Assembly (NCBI GenBank): GCA_020633205.1 | Contig: JACKEB010000011.1 | Span: 124,001 to 188,000, forward strand | Direction of reading: 5' to 3' | Length of the DNA stretch: 64,000 nt | Origin: Polyangiaceae bacterium | GTDB lineage: Bacteria; Myxococcota_A; Polyangia; Polyangiales; Polyangiaceae | Part shown: positions 1 through 8,224 of the stretch, in pieces | How the letters are laid out: the number at the start of each line of letters is the position of its first letter | How positions within the stretch are numbered: the stretch's first letter is position 1 | Position numbers and translations under genes: made by a program | The notes under the pieces: model-generated | Databases searched by the model: none | What the model was told of the DNA's origin: nothing | The model's input: the letters and a program-made list of their open reading frames with translations, nothing else

Positions 1-2314
1 CCCAGAGCTCATCGGCGTTCATTTCGCCAAGACCCTTGTAGCGGGAAATCATGATGCCCTTGCGACCGCGCTCATCAATGAAGGCGTCCAGCGCCTCCAC
101 ATTCTCCAGGGAAATCGGCTCGCCTTCCTTGATCCGAGCGGAATAAGGCGCTGGTCCAATCGACAGGATGTCGTGGTGGTGCTCAAGCAGATCCTCGTAC
201 TCGGCGCTCTCAGCAAGCACCCAATCGAGCACTGCAGGGCGGTTGGAAGCGCCCGGGCGGAACGACACCACGATTCGACCCGAACCGTGGGCCTTCTCCC
301 ACTCGGTTTCTACCGTAACCGGCAGTAGATCGGGGTAACGCTGTTCCAGCTCTGCCTTGAGCACCTGGGCAGCCGACTCGACCTTGCTCGCGTCGCGGAA
401 GTCGTCCTTCGACAGCGGTTCCGTACGGAGAAGAGCAGCAACCACACGCGCGTCACATCGGCGGTCGATCTTCGTTAGCGTGCCACGGTAGGCGCGCAGG
501 CCTTCTGCGAGGTGTCGTAGCGGCTTTCCGCTGAGCTGCGGTCCCTGAGTCGACTGGACGGTGAGCCCGTCGATGCCGTTGTCGATCAGGTAGGCGTCCA
601 GCGCGGGCTGGTTCTTGAGATACTGGTCCTTCTTACCCTTGCGCGCGCGGAACAACGGAGGCTGCGCGATGTAGAGGTAGCCCTTCTCGAAGATCTCCGG
701 CATCTGCCGGTAGAAGAAGGTCAGCAGCAGGGTGCGGATGTGAGAGCCGTCCACGTCGGCGTCCGTCATCAGGATGATGCGGTGGTAGCGCAGCTTGCTC
801 AGATCGAAGGCGCCGTCTTCGCCTACAGTGCAACCGAGGGCGCTGATCAGCGTCGCGACTTCTTGCGAGCTCAGCATGCGATCAAGACGTGCGCGCTCGA
901 CGTTCAAGATCTTGCCCTTGAGCGGCAAAATCGCCTGAAAATGCCGGTCGCGTCCCTGCTTGGCACTGCCACCGGCGGACTCACCCTCGACGATGTACAG
1001 CTCGCTAATCGCCGGGTCTTTGGACTGACAGTCAGCGAGCTTGCCCGAGAGACTGGTGTTGTCGAGCACGCCTTTGCGCACCACCTCACGGGCTTTCCGT
1101 GCGGCTTCACGCGCCTTGGCTGCCATCGCGGCCTTCTCGAGGATCTTGCGGGCGGTACCTGGGTTCTCCTCGAAGTAGCGGCCAACGTGCTCCGCCACGG
1201 CGCCTTCCACGATGCCCTTCACTTCTGAAGAGACGAGCTTGCTCTTGGTCTGAGAGTCGAAGGAGGCGTCGGGGTGCTTCACGTGCACCACCGCGATTAC
1301 GCCTTCACGAGCGTCTTCGCCGCTCAGACCGGCCTTCACGTCCTTGAGTAGGTTCGAGCTCTGCCCATAGCTATTCAAGGAGCGGGTGAGCGCAGCGCGT
1401 AGGCCGGTGAGGTGGGTGCCGCCATCCTTGTTGTGGATGTTGTTTGTGTAGCAGAGCAGCTGGTCGACGTAGCTCGAGGTCCACTGCAGCGCGACGTCGA
1501 GCTGAATCGGTGCGCCAGCGCCTTCCGGCCCCGGAGCCTCGGAGGTGAACGAGATCACGTCGGGGTGCACGGGCTCTTTCGACTGGCCCAGCAACTCCAC
1601 GAACTCCTTGATGCCACCCTGGAACTCGTAGCGCTCCTTGGTGCCTTGGCCGCGCTCGTCGGCGAGGTCGATCACCAAGCCGGAGTTGAGGAACGCCAGC
1701 TCCCGCAGGCGCTTCGCGAGGATCTCGTAGCTGTACTCGACCGAGGTGAAGATCTCGTGGTCGGGCTTGAACGTGAGCTTGGTCCCGGTGTCTTCCGTCT
1801 CACCGATTTCCCGCAGCGGGCCCTTGGGCGCGCCCCGGGTGTACTCCTGGTACCAAACCTTGCCTTCGCGGCGAATCTCGAGCTTCAAGAGCTCGCTTAC
1901 CGCGTTCACCGCGCTCACGCCGACGCCGTGGAGACCGGCGCTGACCTTGTAGCTCGAGTGATCGAACTTGCCGCCGGCGTGGAGCACCGTCATCACGACC
2001 TCCGCCGCGCTGACTCCGCGCTCGTGTTGCCCCACGGGAATGCCACGTCCGTTGTCTTCGACGCTGATCGAGTTGTCGAAGTGGACGGTGACGCCAATCC
2101 GATCGCAGAACCCCGCCAGGTGTTCGTCCACTGCGTTGTCGACGGCTTCCCACACCAGGTGATGCAGCGCCGAGCCATCGTGCACGTCGCCGATGTACAT
2201 GCCGGGGCGCTTGCGTACCGCCTCGAGGCCTTCGAGCACGCTGATGTTGCTCGCGCCGTAGTCGTCAGACTTGGTTTCAGTGGCGTCCGTTGCGGGGATC
2301 GTTTCCGTACTCAA
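1..2314 (-). CDS. gyrB: DNA gyrase subunit B, 3' end cut by window edge
   Basis: ATP-dependent type II topoisomerase subunit that, with GyrA, introduces negative supercoils. The N-terminus reads SNISVLEGLEAVRKRPGMYIGD, the usual start of the GHKL ATPase domain. Near the window edge (about residue 752) the TOPRIM-end signature RYKGLGEMNADELW is visible, so only the last few dozen residues are missing. That late position implies the long proteobacterial GyrB with an inserted domain before the tail. The start is a TTG at 2314, chosen because AAGGA lies 7 bases upstream and the reading continues directly into the conserved N-terminus. It lies downstream of recF on the same strand, in the classic dnaN-recF-gyrB order, but with a 352-base gap to recF, so it probably has its own promoter. 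Family assignment is secure; the exact start is probable. Confidence 0.95.
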   Translation of the reverse strand, partial: MSTETIPATDATETKSDDYGASNISVLEGLEAVRKRPGMYIGDVHDGSALHHLVWEAVDNAVDEHLAGFCDRIGVTVHFDNSISVEDNGRGIPVGQHERGVSAAEVVMTVLHAGGKFDHSSYKVSAGLHGVGVSAVNAVSELLKLEIRREGKVWYQEYTRGAPKGPLREIGETEDTGTKLTFKPDHEIFTSVEYSYEILAKRLRELAFLNSGLVIDLADERGQGTKERYEFQGGIKEFVELLGQSKEPVHPDVISFTSEAPGPEGAGAPIQLDVALQWTSSYVDQLLCYTNNIHNKDGGTHLTGLRAALTRSLNSYGQSSNLLKDVKAGLSGEDAREGVIAVVHVKHPDASFDSQTKSKLVSSEVKGIVEGAVAEHVGRYFEENPGTARKILEKAAMAAKAREAARKAREVVRKGVLDNTSLSGKLADCQSKDPAISELYIVEGESAGGSAKQGRDRHFQAILPLKGKILNVERARLDRMLSSQEVATLISALGCTVGEDGAFDLSKLRYHRIILMTDADVDGSHIRTLLLTFFYRQMPEIFEKGYLYIAQPPLFRARKGKKDQYLKNQPALDAYLIDNGIDGLTVQSTQGPQLSGKPLRHLAEGLRAYRGTLTKIDRRCDARVVAALLRTEPLSKDDFRDASKVESAAQVLKAELEQRYPDLLPVTVETEWEKAHGSGRIVVSFRPGASNRPAVLDWVLAESAEYEDLLEHHHDILSIGPAPYSARIKEGEPISLENVEALDAFIDERGRKGIMISRYKGLGEMNADELW

Positions 2315-2666
2315 AGGGACTGTCCTTGTGAATTGTTCTGGTTCGCACCATGCGGCTGCGAGTCGGGGCGGCGCGAACGCCTAGCGCTAGGCTGAGCCTC
2401 GTCTTGGTGGGCGCGAGCGAACTGTTGAGGGCGTCGCTGCGGCGCGCTTTCGTCTGATGAGTGGCCCAGAATGAGCTTGGGATCCGAGGGCTGTTGGGCG
2501 CAGGGCTAGAGCGCCTGAAGTTATAGCGAAAAGGGCCCTTTGGAGCCACTTAAAACGCCCCAGAAGTGCCTCAGATTCCCCTGCGATATCGAACACTTCG
2601 CCAGTTCGTTCCGAGCGTTGTCCAATGCCGCCGCGGGGCAGGGACGAGACCACTGCAAGCGTGCGC
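2315..2666. other. recF-gyrB intergenic region
   Basis: A 352-base stretch with no convincing gene; short open frames here lack family features. It most likely carries the gyrB promoter and leader. I see no repeat or clear hairpin terminator in it. Confidence 0.5.
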
Positions 2667-3812
2667 TCAGAGCGCACCCAGCGGGCCATTCACAGCGCTC
2701 AAGACACCCGCTCTGAGACGCCAATCCAGGCGCTCTCCGGGCTCCAGATCCGGCGTGGTGAAGAGCTCTGGGCGAGTCGTCGTGACGAACACCTGGCACA
2801 CCGCTTCGCGCACGAATCGATACACGGCGCCCGTGCGTTCCGGGTCGAGCTCACTGGAGACGTCGTCCAAGAGCAAGATGGGGTGTGCCTGACGGGCCTC
2901 ACGCACGCACTCGAGCTCGGCCAGCTTCAACGCAAGGGTGAGGATCCGCAGCTGACCTTGAGACGCGTGGCGACGCACCGATCGCCCATCGATGGAGAGC
3001 TCCAGCTCGTCTTTCTGTGGCCCGAAGCCCGGACGCCGCGCGCGCATATCCGCACGGCGACGAACGCGCAGCTCTTGCAGGAACTCCGCTTGGTCCTCGC
3101 TGCCGCCCGGAGCAAACCTCACCCCCAAAACTAGATCGGGCGCCGCCATGCGCTGAAACGCCGGCGCCAGAGCCGCTGAAAGGCGCTCTGCTGCCCGCCG
3201 GTGCGCCGCCTGGACGTGACAACCATGGCGAGCCATCAGGGTCTCGAAAACCTCGAGCTCTGACGCTTCACTTCCGCGCTCCTCGAGCACTCGCTGGCGT
3301 TCCTTGCTCGCTCGCGTGTAGCGCAGGCGATGGTCCATCGCGATGGGTTCGAAGTAGAGCGAGACGCGGTCGAGCAACGTTCGGCGCACACTCGCGGGTC
3401 CACTACCGAGCTGAAGATCGCCGGGATGGAACACGACGACCGGCGTGCGCGTCGCGTAACTCGAGAGGCGCTCTGGCGTCTTGCCGTCGAGCTTGAGGTT
3501 GCGACGGCCGCCGCTGATCGCTGCTCGCTGCTCGCGACGCTCTGCTTGCTCGAGGATGCTCGCCTTGACGCTGGCTGTAGCGTCGCCTTCGCGGACGAGT
3601 TCGCGCATGCGCTCGGCGCGAAACGAGCGACTCGTGGCCAGGTAGTAGATGGCTTCGAGCAGGCTGGTCTTGCCCTGCCCGTTGTCACCCGCCAGCACAT
3701 TCAGGCGCGGAGCCGGCTCGAGGTCGATGCGCTCGATGTTGCGAAAGGAGCGAACCGAGAGCGACTCGATGACCAGCGGGTTGACCATGCGGAAAGCTTT
3801 TTGGGCTGCCAC
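2667..3812 (-). CDS. recF: DNA replication and repair protein RecF
   Basis: SMC-like ATPase that loads RecA at single-strand gaps with RecO and RecR. The Walker A motif GDNGQGKTS is at residues 42-50. The ABC-type signature region (SQGQLRILTLALKLAE) and Walker B (ILLLDDVSSELD) follow near the C-terminus. Length (381 aa) fits the family. The longest frame opens with a GTG at 3812; an ATG at 3788 (MVNPLVIESL) is an equally good start, because residues 1-8 are not conserved and neither start has a clear Shine-Dalgarno sequence. It lies 87 bases downstream of dnaN on the same strand, the usual arrangement, so co-transcription with dnaN is likely. Confidence 0.95.
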   Translation of the reverse strand: MAAQKAFRMVNPLVIESLSVRSFRNIERIDLEPAPRLNVLAGDNGQGKTSLLEAIYYLATSRSFRAERMRELVREGDATASVKASILEQAERREQRAAISGGRRNLKLDGKTPERLSSYATRTPVVVFHPGDLQLGSGPASVRRTLLDRVSLYFEPIAMDHRLRYTRASKERQRVLEERGSEASELEVFETLMARHGCHVQAAHRRAAERLSAALAPAFQRMAAPDLVLGVRFAPGGSEDQAEFLQELRVRRRADMRARRPGFGPQKDELELSIDGRSVRRHASQGQLRILTLALKLAELECVREARQAHPILLLDDVSSELDPERTGAVYRFVREAVCQVFVTTTRPELFTTPDLEPGERLDWRLRAGVLSAVNGPLGAL

Positions 3813-3899
3813 GCGGAGCAGCCAGGGGCCGATATTGCCGCAACTGCTGCTGCAACGCTTGAGACCGCTGGAGCAACGAAGCGCCGCTCCGGGCGCGGC

Positions 3900-5039
3900 T
3901 CAGATGCGCATCGGCATGATCACGGCGACGTGATTCTTGGTGGTGTCCTCATGGGCGGGCCGCACCACGGCGGGATCCAGCTCGCCGCTGATCCCCAGAA
4001 TCACTTCGTCGTCATCAACCACCTTGAGCACGTCGATGAAGTAGCGGGCGTTGAAACCGACGGTGACCTCTGCCCCGCGGTAGTCCACGGCGATCTCGTC
4101 GAAGCCCGCACCGCTCTCGGGGCTCTCCGACTCGAAGCGGATCTTGTCTTCGGTGATGGTCAGCTTCACGCCACCGGTGCGATCGCTCGCGGCCACGCTG
4201 ACGGCACCTAGCGCCTCTTGCACGGCGTCTTTGGGCGCACGAATGGCCCGCTCGGTCTGCTCTGGAATCACGCGCTGATAGGGCGGGAACTGAGCGTCTA
4301 CGAGCTTGACGCTGAACTGGAAACCGCCCAGCGAGAAGAATGCGTTGGGCCCGCTTTGGGTCATAGTGAGCTCAGGCGAAGCCTCATCCGTCTTCTCGCT
4401 GCGGGCCTCCTCACACAGCCGCTTCAGCTCCTGAATGCCCTTGTTCGGGATCAGCATGGTAGCCGTCGCGTTCTTGCCGGGAACGCTGACTTCCATCTTG
4501 CTCAGCCGGTGACCGTCGGTCGTTACCATGCGGACACGCTCACCGTCCCACTCGAACAGGGCGCTGTTCAGGTGCAGGCGAGTTTCGTCCGTGGAAATGC
4601 TGAAGTGCGTCTTGGCGATCAGGTCGTGAAGCGTATCCACGGGGAGACTCATCGAGGGTGCCGCGTCATCGGGCGCGGGCAGCTTCGGAAACTCATCACC
4701 GGGGATCCCATGCAAGGTGTAGCGGCGTGCCGAGCCAACCGCGCGGATCGTCGTTGCAGCACCTTCCGAGGTGCTGATGGAGACCTGTCCCTCGGGCATC
4801 ATCTTCACGCGCTCGAACAGATCGCGTGCACCCACGGCGATGGTGCCGGGCTGCTCGACTTCCGCCTTCACGGAGCCGCGCACCGCCACGTAGAGGTCCG
4901 TCGCTGAGAGTTGGATTGAGCCGGCTTGCGCCTCGAGCAGGACGTTGCCCAGCACGGGCATGGTGCTCTTCTTGTCGGCCACTCCCTGACAGCGATTGAG
5001 GATGCGCAGGAGGTCCTTCTTGCTGACGACGACGTGCAT
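3900..5039 (-). CDS. dnaN: DNA polymerase III beta subunit (sliding clamp)
   Basis: Ring-shaped processivity clamp of the replicative polymerase. The 379-residue protein has the expected length and opening (MHVVVSKKDLLRILNRCQGV). It has three successive clamp-type repeats; the third ends in HVAVIMPMRI, matching the conserved family C-terminus. It is the promoter-proximal gene of the dnaN-recF-gyrB set on the minus strand. Unlike in many bacteria, no dnaA lies upstream; instead there is an AT-rich gene-free region and then an unrelated gene. The dispersed arrangement is plausible for Myxococcota. Confidence 0.97.
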   Translation of the reverse strand: MHVVVSKKDLLRILNRCQGVADKKSTMPVLGNVLLEAQAGSIQLSATDLYVAVRGSVKAEVEQPGTIAVGARDLFERVKMMPEGQVSISTSEGAATTIRAVGSARRYTLHGIPGDEFPKLPAPDDAAPSMSLPVDTLHDLIAKTHFSISTDETRLHLNSALFEWDGERVRMVTTDGHRLSKMEVSVPGKNATATMLIPNKGIQELKRLCEEARSEKTDEASPELTMTQSGPNAFFSLGGFQFSVKLVDAQFPPYQRVIPEQTERAIRAPKDAVQEALGAVSVAASDRTGGVKLTITEDKIRFESESPESGAGFDEIAVDYRGAEVTVGFNARYFIDVLKVVDDDEVILGISGELDPAVVRPAHEDTTKNHVAVIMPMRI

Positions 5040-5522
5040 GAGGGCATCACGTCTAGTCGTGGATTTGGCTGAGGGCTACCGTTGAGAGGACCTCTCGAAG
5101 CACCTTTTTTCTACTGAACGGTCAACCAGGATCGGGACTTGCTTACTACTCTAATAGATCTCTAGAAATTTAAATTTAGGGTAGTTGTAGTAGGGGCTGT
5201 GGAGAGCGGGGACAACTCGGCAACCGATTGAAATCGTTTTGGAAATGTATCCACGTCCATGGGGATGGATGCTGGTAGCCGGATGTAGGCTACTTGGGTA
5301 CCAATCCGGACCTTCCGGTTTCTCCCAGATCCATACCCGAACTCTCAGCAGGGTTTTCCCAAAGCTATCCCCAGGTTGTGGATTACATTCATCGGTTGGA
5401 GCGTTCGGTGAATGGAACATTTCTGGCGGATGGACGCACAAACGTCCGCGCCTGCTGCACTTCAGTCGTGGTTGAAGCGGGTGACTTTTCGCTGCTGCGC
5501 GCCTGAGGAGCGCCAGCGAGTC
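5040..5522. other. Candidate replication origin region upstream of dnaN
   Basis: A 483-base gene-free stretch, visibly more AT-rich than the rest of the window. The AT-richest part is about 5146-5180 and includes an AAATTTAAATTTA run. One 8-of-9 match to the DnaA box on the reverse complement (TGTGGATTA) is at 5377-5385. Weaker 7-of-9 matches are at 5199-5207, 5247-5255 and 5365-5373. A duplex-unwinding-type segment beside clustered DnaA boxes next to dnaN is what an origin looks like, but flanking genes do not diverge here and dnaA is missing. It must also contain the dnaN promoter. Origin status is an inference. Confidence 0.4.
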
Positions 5523-6956
5523 TCAGGACGCTGCGCCCGTGAGCTGCTGGTTCAGCCGAGCGGCGGCGTCCAATAGCCCCTGGCGGGCCCTCTGGAAGGT
5601 CTTCGGGCCGATCTCGCCCCGCTCGTGCGCGTGGGTCAGCCGCACCAGCTCGTCCAGGATCAGTTCCTGGGCCTCGAGCAGCTCTTCAGGCGCTTTCTTT
5701 TCGGCATCAGCTTGCTTGCGGAGCGCGAAGAAGAGGCCCGCCGCGACCGCCGCCAGAGCGATGGCGACGGCAATCCAAGCGCCGGGACCGCGGGTCGGGA
5801 TGCCGCTCAACGTGATGCTCACCCGATCGAGGGCGCCATCGCCGGGCTTCATGCGCTTGATGGCGACGAGGTTGCGTGAGCCGTCGCGGGCGGCTGTGGG
5901 TTGCGCCGCATCAAAGCCCGCCACCTCGAGATCCATGGTCTGCGGTGCGGCCGCGATCACCTGCATCTGCCCCACGCGTGGTGGAAGCCGGATGTCGAAG
6001 TTGCGCGTCTCCGTTTGGTCGTTCGGGACCTGAAACTGGAAGCCGACCTCGTGTTGCCCCGGGGTAAAGGTTCCGTGAAGCTCCACGCGATCGTCGACGC
6101 TCTCGAAGCGCACGTCGCTCATGGCATCCTGAGCGCGAAACGCTTTCCAGCCTTTTGGCAGCCCGATCGTGATGTTCTGCGGGACCCACGCGGTGCGCCC
6201 GATGTTGAACACCCGGAACATCACCTCGAACTGGAACACGTCGTCGCGCGTCTCGACGTACAGCATGGCGAACATGCCGAGGCGCGTGGTCTCGAGATCG
6301 CGGACCACGTCATACAAATGCAGGATGACTTGCTGCCCGTTGTTTTCGTCGAGGTTGAATGGGGCGGCTGCGAAGTTGGCACCGTCGCGGGATACGCTGA
6401 CGCGATAGGAGTAGCTGGTGTCGTGCCCCGGCAACTTCTCGAAGTGTACGATGCCGCTCGCGTCCGCCGTTGCCGTGCGGTGTTCTCGCTCTTCGCCAGC
6501 TGCTACGGATTGACGCAAAATGCCGAGCTTCACCTGGACGCCTGGCAATGGCTTTCCGTCCGCGTCGACCACACGCACCTCGATGGTGTGTTTCGGCACC
6601 AACGGGCTCGGCGTGCTGCGGTCGGGCACGGGATTGAAGCCCATTTCGCTGTCGCTTGGGCTCACCCGAGGATGGCCGCTCGGCATGCCACCGGCGTGGG
6701 GATCCGGCGCGGCTGACGGTGCCGCGGCAGAGCCTGACGGTGCAGCAGAGGGCGCCGCGCTGGGCGCAGCTTTCGGCGTCGGCTTTGCACCGGGCTTCGT
6801 TGCGCCGGGTTGTGCGGGCGATCCAGGCTTCGCCGCTCCTGCTTGTGCCGGGGTTCCGTTTCCCTGCGGAGCTGGTTGAGCCGCGGCAGAGCTCGAGAAA
6901 AGGCACAAGGCGCAGGCGATCAGCCACGCGAGGCGGGAGGTTTGAGCGCTCTTCAT
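5523..6956 (-). CDS. Exported carboxypeptidase-regulatory-like domain protein with C-terminal TM
   Basis: Last gene of the ccmF operon, 4 bases after the preceding gene. Residues 1-26 form a signal peptide ending AAAQP. A Pro/Ala/Gly-rich linker follows to about residue 115. Then comes a beta-sandwich segment resembling carboxypeptidase-regulatory or Big-type domains (TIEVRVVDADGKPLPGVQVKLG). A second beta-rich part covers the middle, and one transmembrane helix lies near residue 400 (WIAVAIALAAVAAGLFFAL). The cytoplasmic tail (AQELILDELVRLTHAHERGEI) is a short helical segment similar in style to the CcmI-like helix of the upstream neighbour. Function unknown; context suggests envelope or cytochrome c maturation. 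Confidence 0.75.
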   Translation of the reverse strand: MKSAQTSRLAWLIACALCLFSSSAAAQPAPQGNGTPAQAGAAKPGSPAQPGATKPGAKPTPKAAPSAAPSAAPSGSAAAPSAAPDPHAGGMPSGHPRVSPSDSEMGFNPVPDRSTPSPLVPKHTIEVRVVDADGKPLPGVQVKLGILRQSVAAGEEREHRTATADASGIVHFEKLPGHDTSYSYRVSVSRDGANFAAAPFNLDENNGQQVILHLYDVVRDLETTRLGMFAMLYVETRDDVFQFEVMFRVFNIGRTAWVPQNITIGLPKGWKAFRAQDAMSDVRFESVDDRVELHGTFTPGQHEVGFQFQVPNDQTETRNFDIRLPPRVGQMQVIAAAPQTMDLEVAGFDAAQPTAARDGSRNLVAIKRMKPGDGALDRVSITLSGIPTRGPGAWIAVAIALAAVAAGLFFALRKQADAEKKAPEELLEAQELILDELVRLTHAHERGEIGPKTFQRARQGLLDAAARLNQQLTGAAS

Positions 6957-6960
6957 CGGA

Positions 6961-8217
6961 TCAGTCCTGGTCCTCGGGCGCGGCGACGCCGCACACTGGA
7001 CAGGCGTCTTCGGAGTCTGAGTAGACCGCAGGGCAAGCGCTGCAAAGCAGCTCTTCAGGTCCCGCGAGCGGTGCGTCGCACTCAGCGCAGTGCGTGTTGG
7101 CCAAGACGTTGCGAGTTTTGCAGGCCTTGCAGAGGCGACTTGGTCCAGTCACGCCTTGCTTGCTCGTCACCGGATCGTCCACGAAGCCCTCGTCCGAGTC
7201 TTCGTCCTGGTCGTCCGAGTCTTCGTCCTCGTCCGAGTCTTCCTCTTGCGACTCGACTGCGTTGTGCTCGTCTTCGTCTTCGTCCTGGTCGCTTCCGGGT
7301 TCCCCTTCGGCGTCCTCAGCGGGTGCGGCAGCGGCGGCTGAATCGGCCTCATCGCTTGCGGCCGCTTCGTCTTCGTCTTCCGCGTCCAGCAAGCCCTGGG
7401 CCTTTGCCCGGGCCGCGTTGAAAGCACTCGATTTCAGCAGGTTTTCCACCCGCTCTCGCTTGTCCTCCGAGAGGTTGGCGAGGCTGTCCTCTACTTCAGA
7501 CGGCAACGCGATCTTCACGTCGGGATCCGCTTCGAGCAGCTTGAGCTCGAGGAGCTTCTCGGCTCGTTTCCGAGACTTGCCCTCGACGCCGCTCAGCTGT
7601 TGGAGCAAGCGCTTGGCCTCAGCGCGGTACCTCGCGGAAAGGTCCTTGTAGTCAGCGTCGGTGATTTTGCCGATGCTGTGCTCGAACTCCAGGTCCTTGA
7701 GCGCGCGCAGCGTGGCGCGCTTCTGCTCGAGCTCGGCGCTAGGCGCGGCCAGGCTGAGCGCTTCGTCCAGGTTCAGATCGGCTTCACCGGTGAGGCTCTG
7801 CACTGACGCCCAGAAGCTCGAGATGACGAACAGCATGAAGGCGCCCGCCAGCACCAACAGCGCCGTCCCGACGCCCGCGTAGGCCCCCGCGCCCACCGCG
7901 GCGACGACGATCAGCGGAATCGCCCAGGCCTTGTGCTGGGATACACTGTCGAAGAACTCATCAAGCTTGGTCGGCGCTGCTGCAGCACCCACCACCTTGT
8001 CGGTGCGCGACGAGCGGTACTCGCGGTTTTCCGCCTCCCGCAGCTTGTCTTGCAGCTTGGACCTGGGCGTCGACGGATCCGTCGAGTGCTGACCCGATCG
8101 GCGCTTCGACTGCTTCTTGGGAACGGTTTTGCCCGGCTTACCGGCTTTTTTTCCGGTTTTTTTTCCGGACTTGCCCTTGCCAGCGGACTTGGAGGCGGAC
8201 TCTTCGCGTTGACTCAT
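6961..8217 (-). CDS. CcmI-like membrane protein with C-terminal zinc ribbon
   Basis: The start is the ATG at 8217 (MSQREESASK), just after the ccmF stop at 8225; longer readings would run into ccmF. The Lys/Gly-rich N-terminus (GKKTGKKAGKPGK) is followed by two transmembrane helices near residues 105-145. Next is a helical segment (LRALKDLEFEHSIGKITDADY) of the kind seen in CcmI/CycH-type cytochrome c assembly proteins. A long acidic low-complexity tract of Asp/Glu/Ser repeats follows. The C-terminus has four CxxC pairs (CKAC, CAEC, CSAC, CPVC), a double zinc ribbon. It is sandwiched between ccmF and a carboxypeptidase-regulatory-like protein in one operon, which supports a role in cytochrome c biogenesis. 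The zinc ribbon fusion is unusual; the exact role is unknown. Confidence 0.75.
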   Translation of the reverse strand: MSQREESASKSAGKGKSGKKTGKKAGKPGKTVPKKQSKRRSGQHSTDPSTPRSKLQDKLREAENREYRSSRTDKVVGAAAAPTKLDEFFDSVSQHKAWAIPLIVVAAVGAGAYAGVGTALLVLAGAFMLFVISSFWASVQSLTGEADLNLDEALSLAAPSAELEQKRATLRALKDLEFEHSIGKITDADYKDLSARYRAEAKRLLQQLSGVEGKSRKRAEKLLELKLLEADPDVKIALPSEVEDSLANLSEDKRERVENLLKSSAFNAARAKAQGLLDAEDEDEAAASDEADSAAAAAPAEDAEGEPGSDQDEDEDEHNAVESQEEDSDEDEDSDDQDEDSDEGFVDDPVTSKQGVTGPSRLCKACKTRNVLANTHCAECDAPLAGPEELLCSACPAVYSDSEDACPVCGVAAPEDQD

Positions 8218-8224
8218 GCGGCGC

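Noticed and set aside
1412..2395. Long plus-strand open frame opposite gyrB
   Set aside because: Antisense to conserved GyrB sequence; a high-GC shadow frame with no family features.
5151..5441. 96-residue minus-strand frame in the origin-like region
   Set aside because: Composition rich in Trp, Pro and His and overlap with DnaA-box-like sites argue against a protein.
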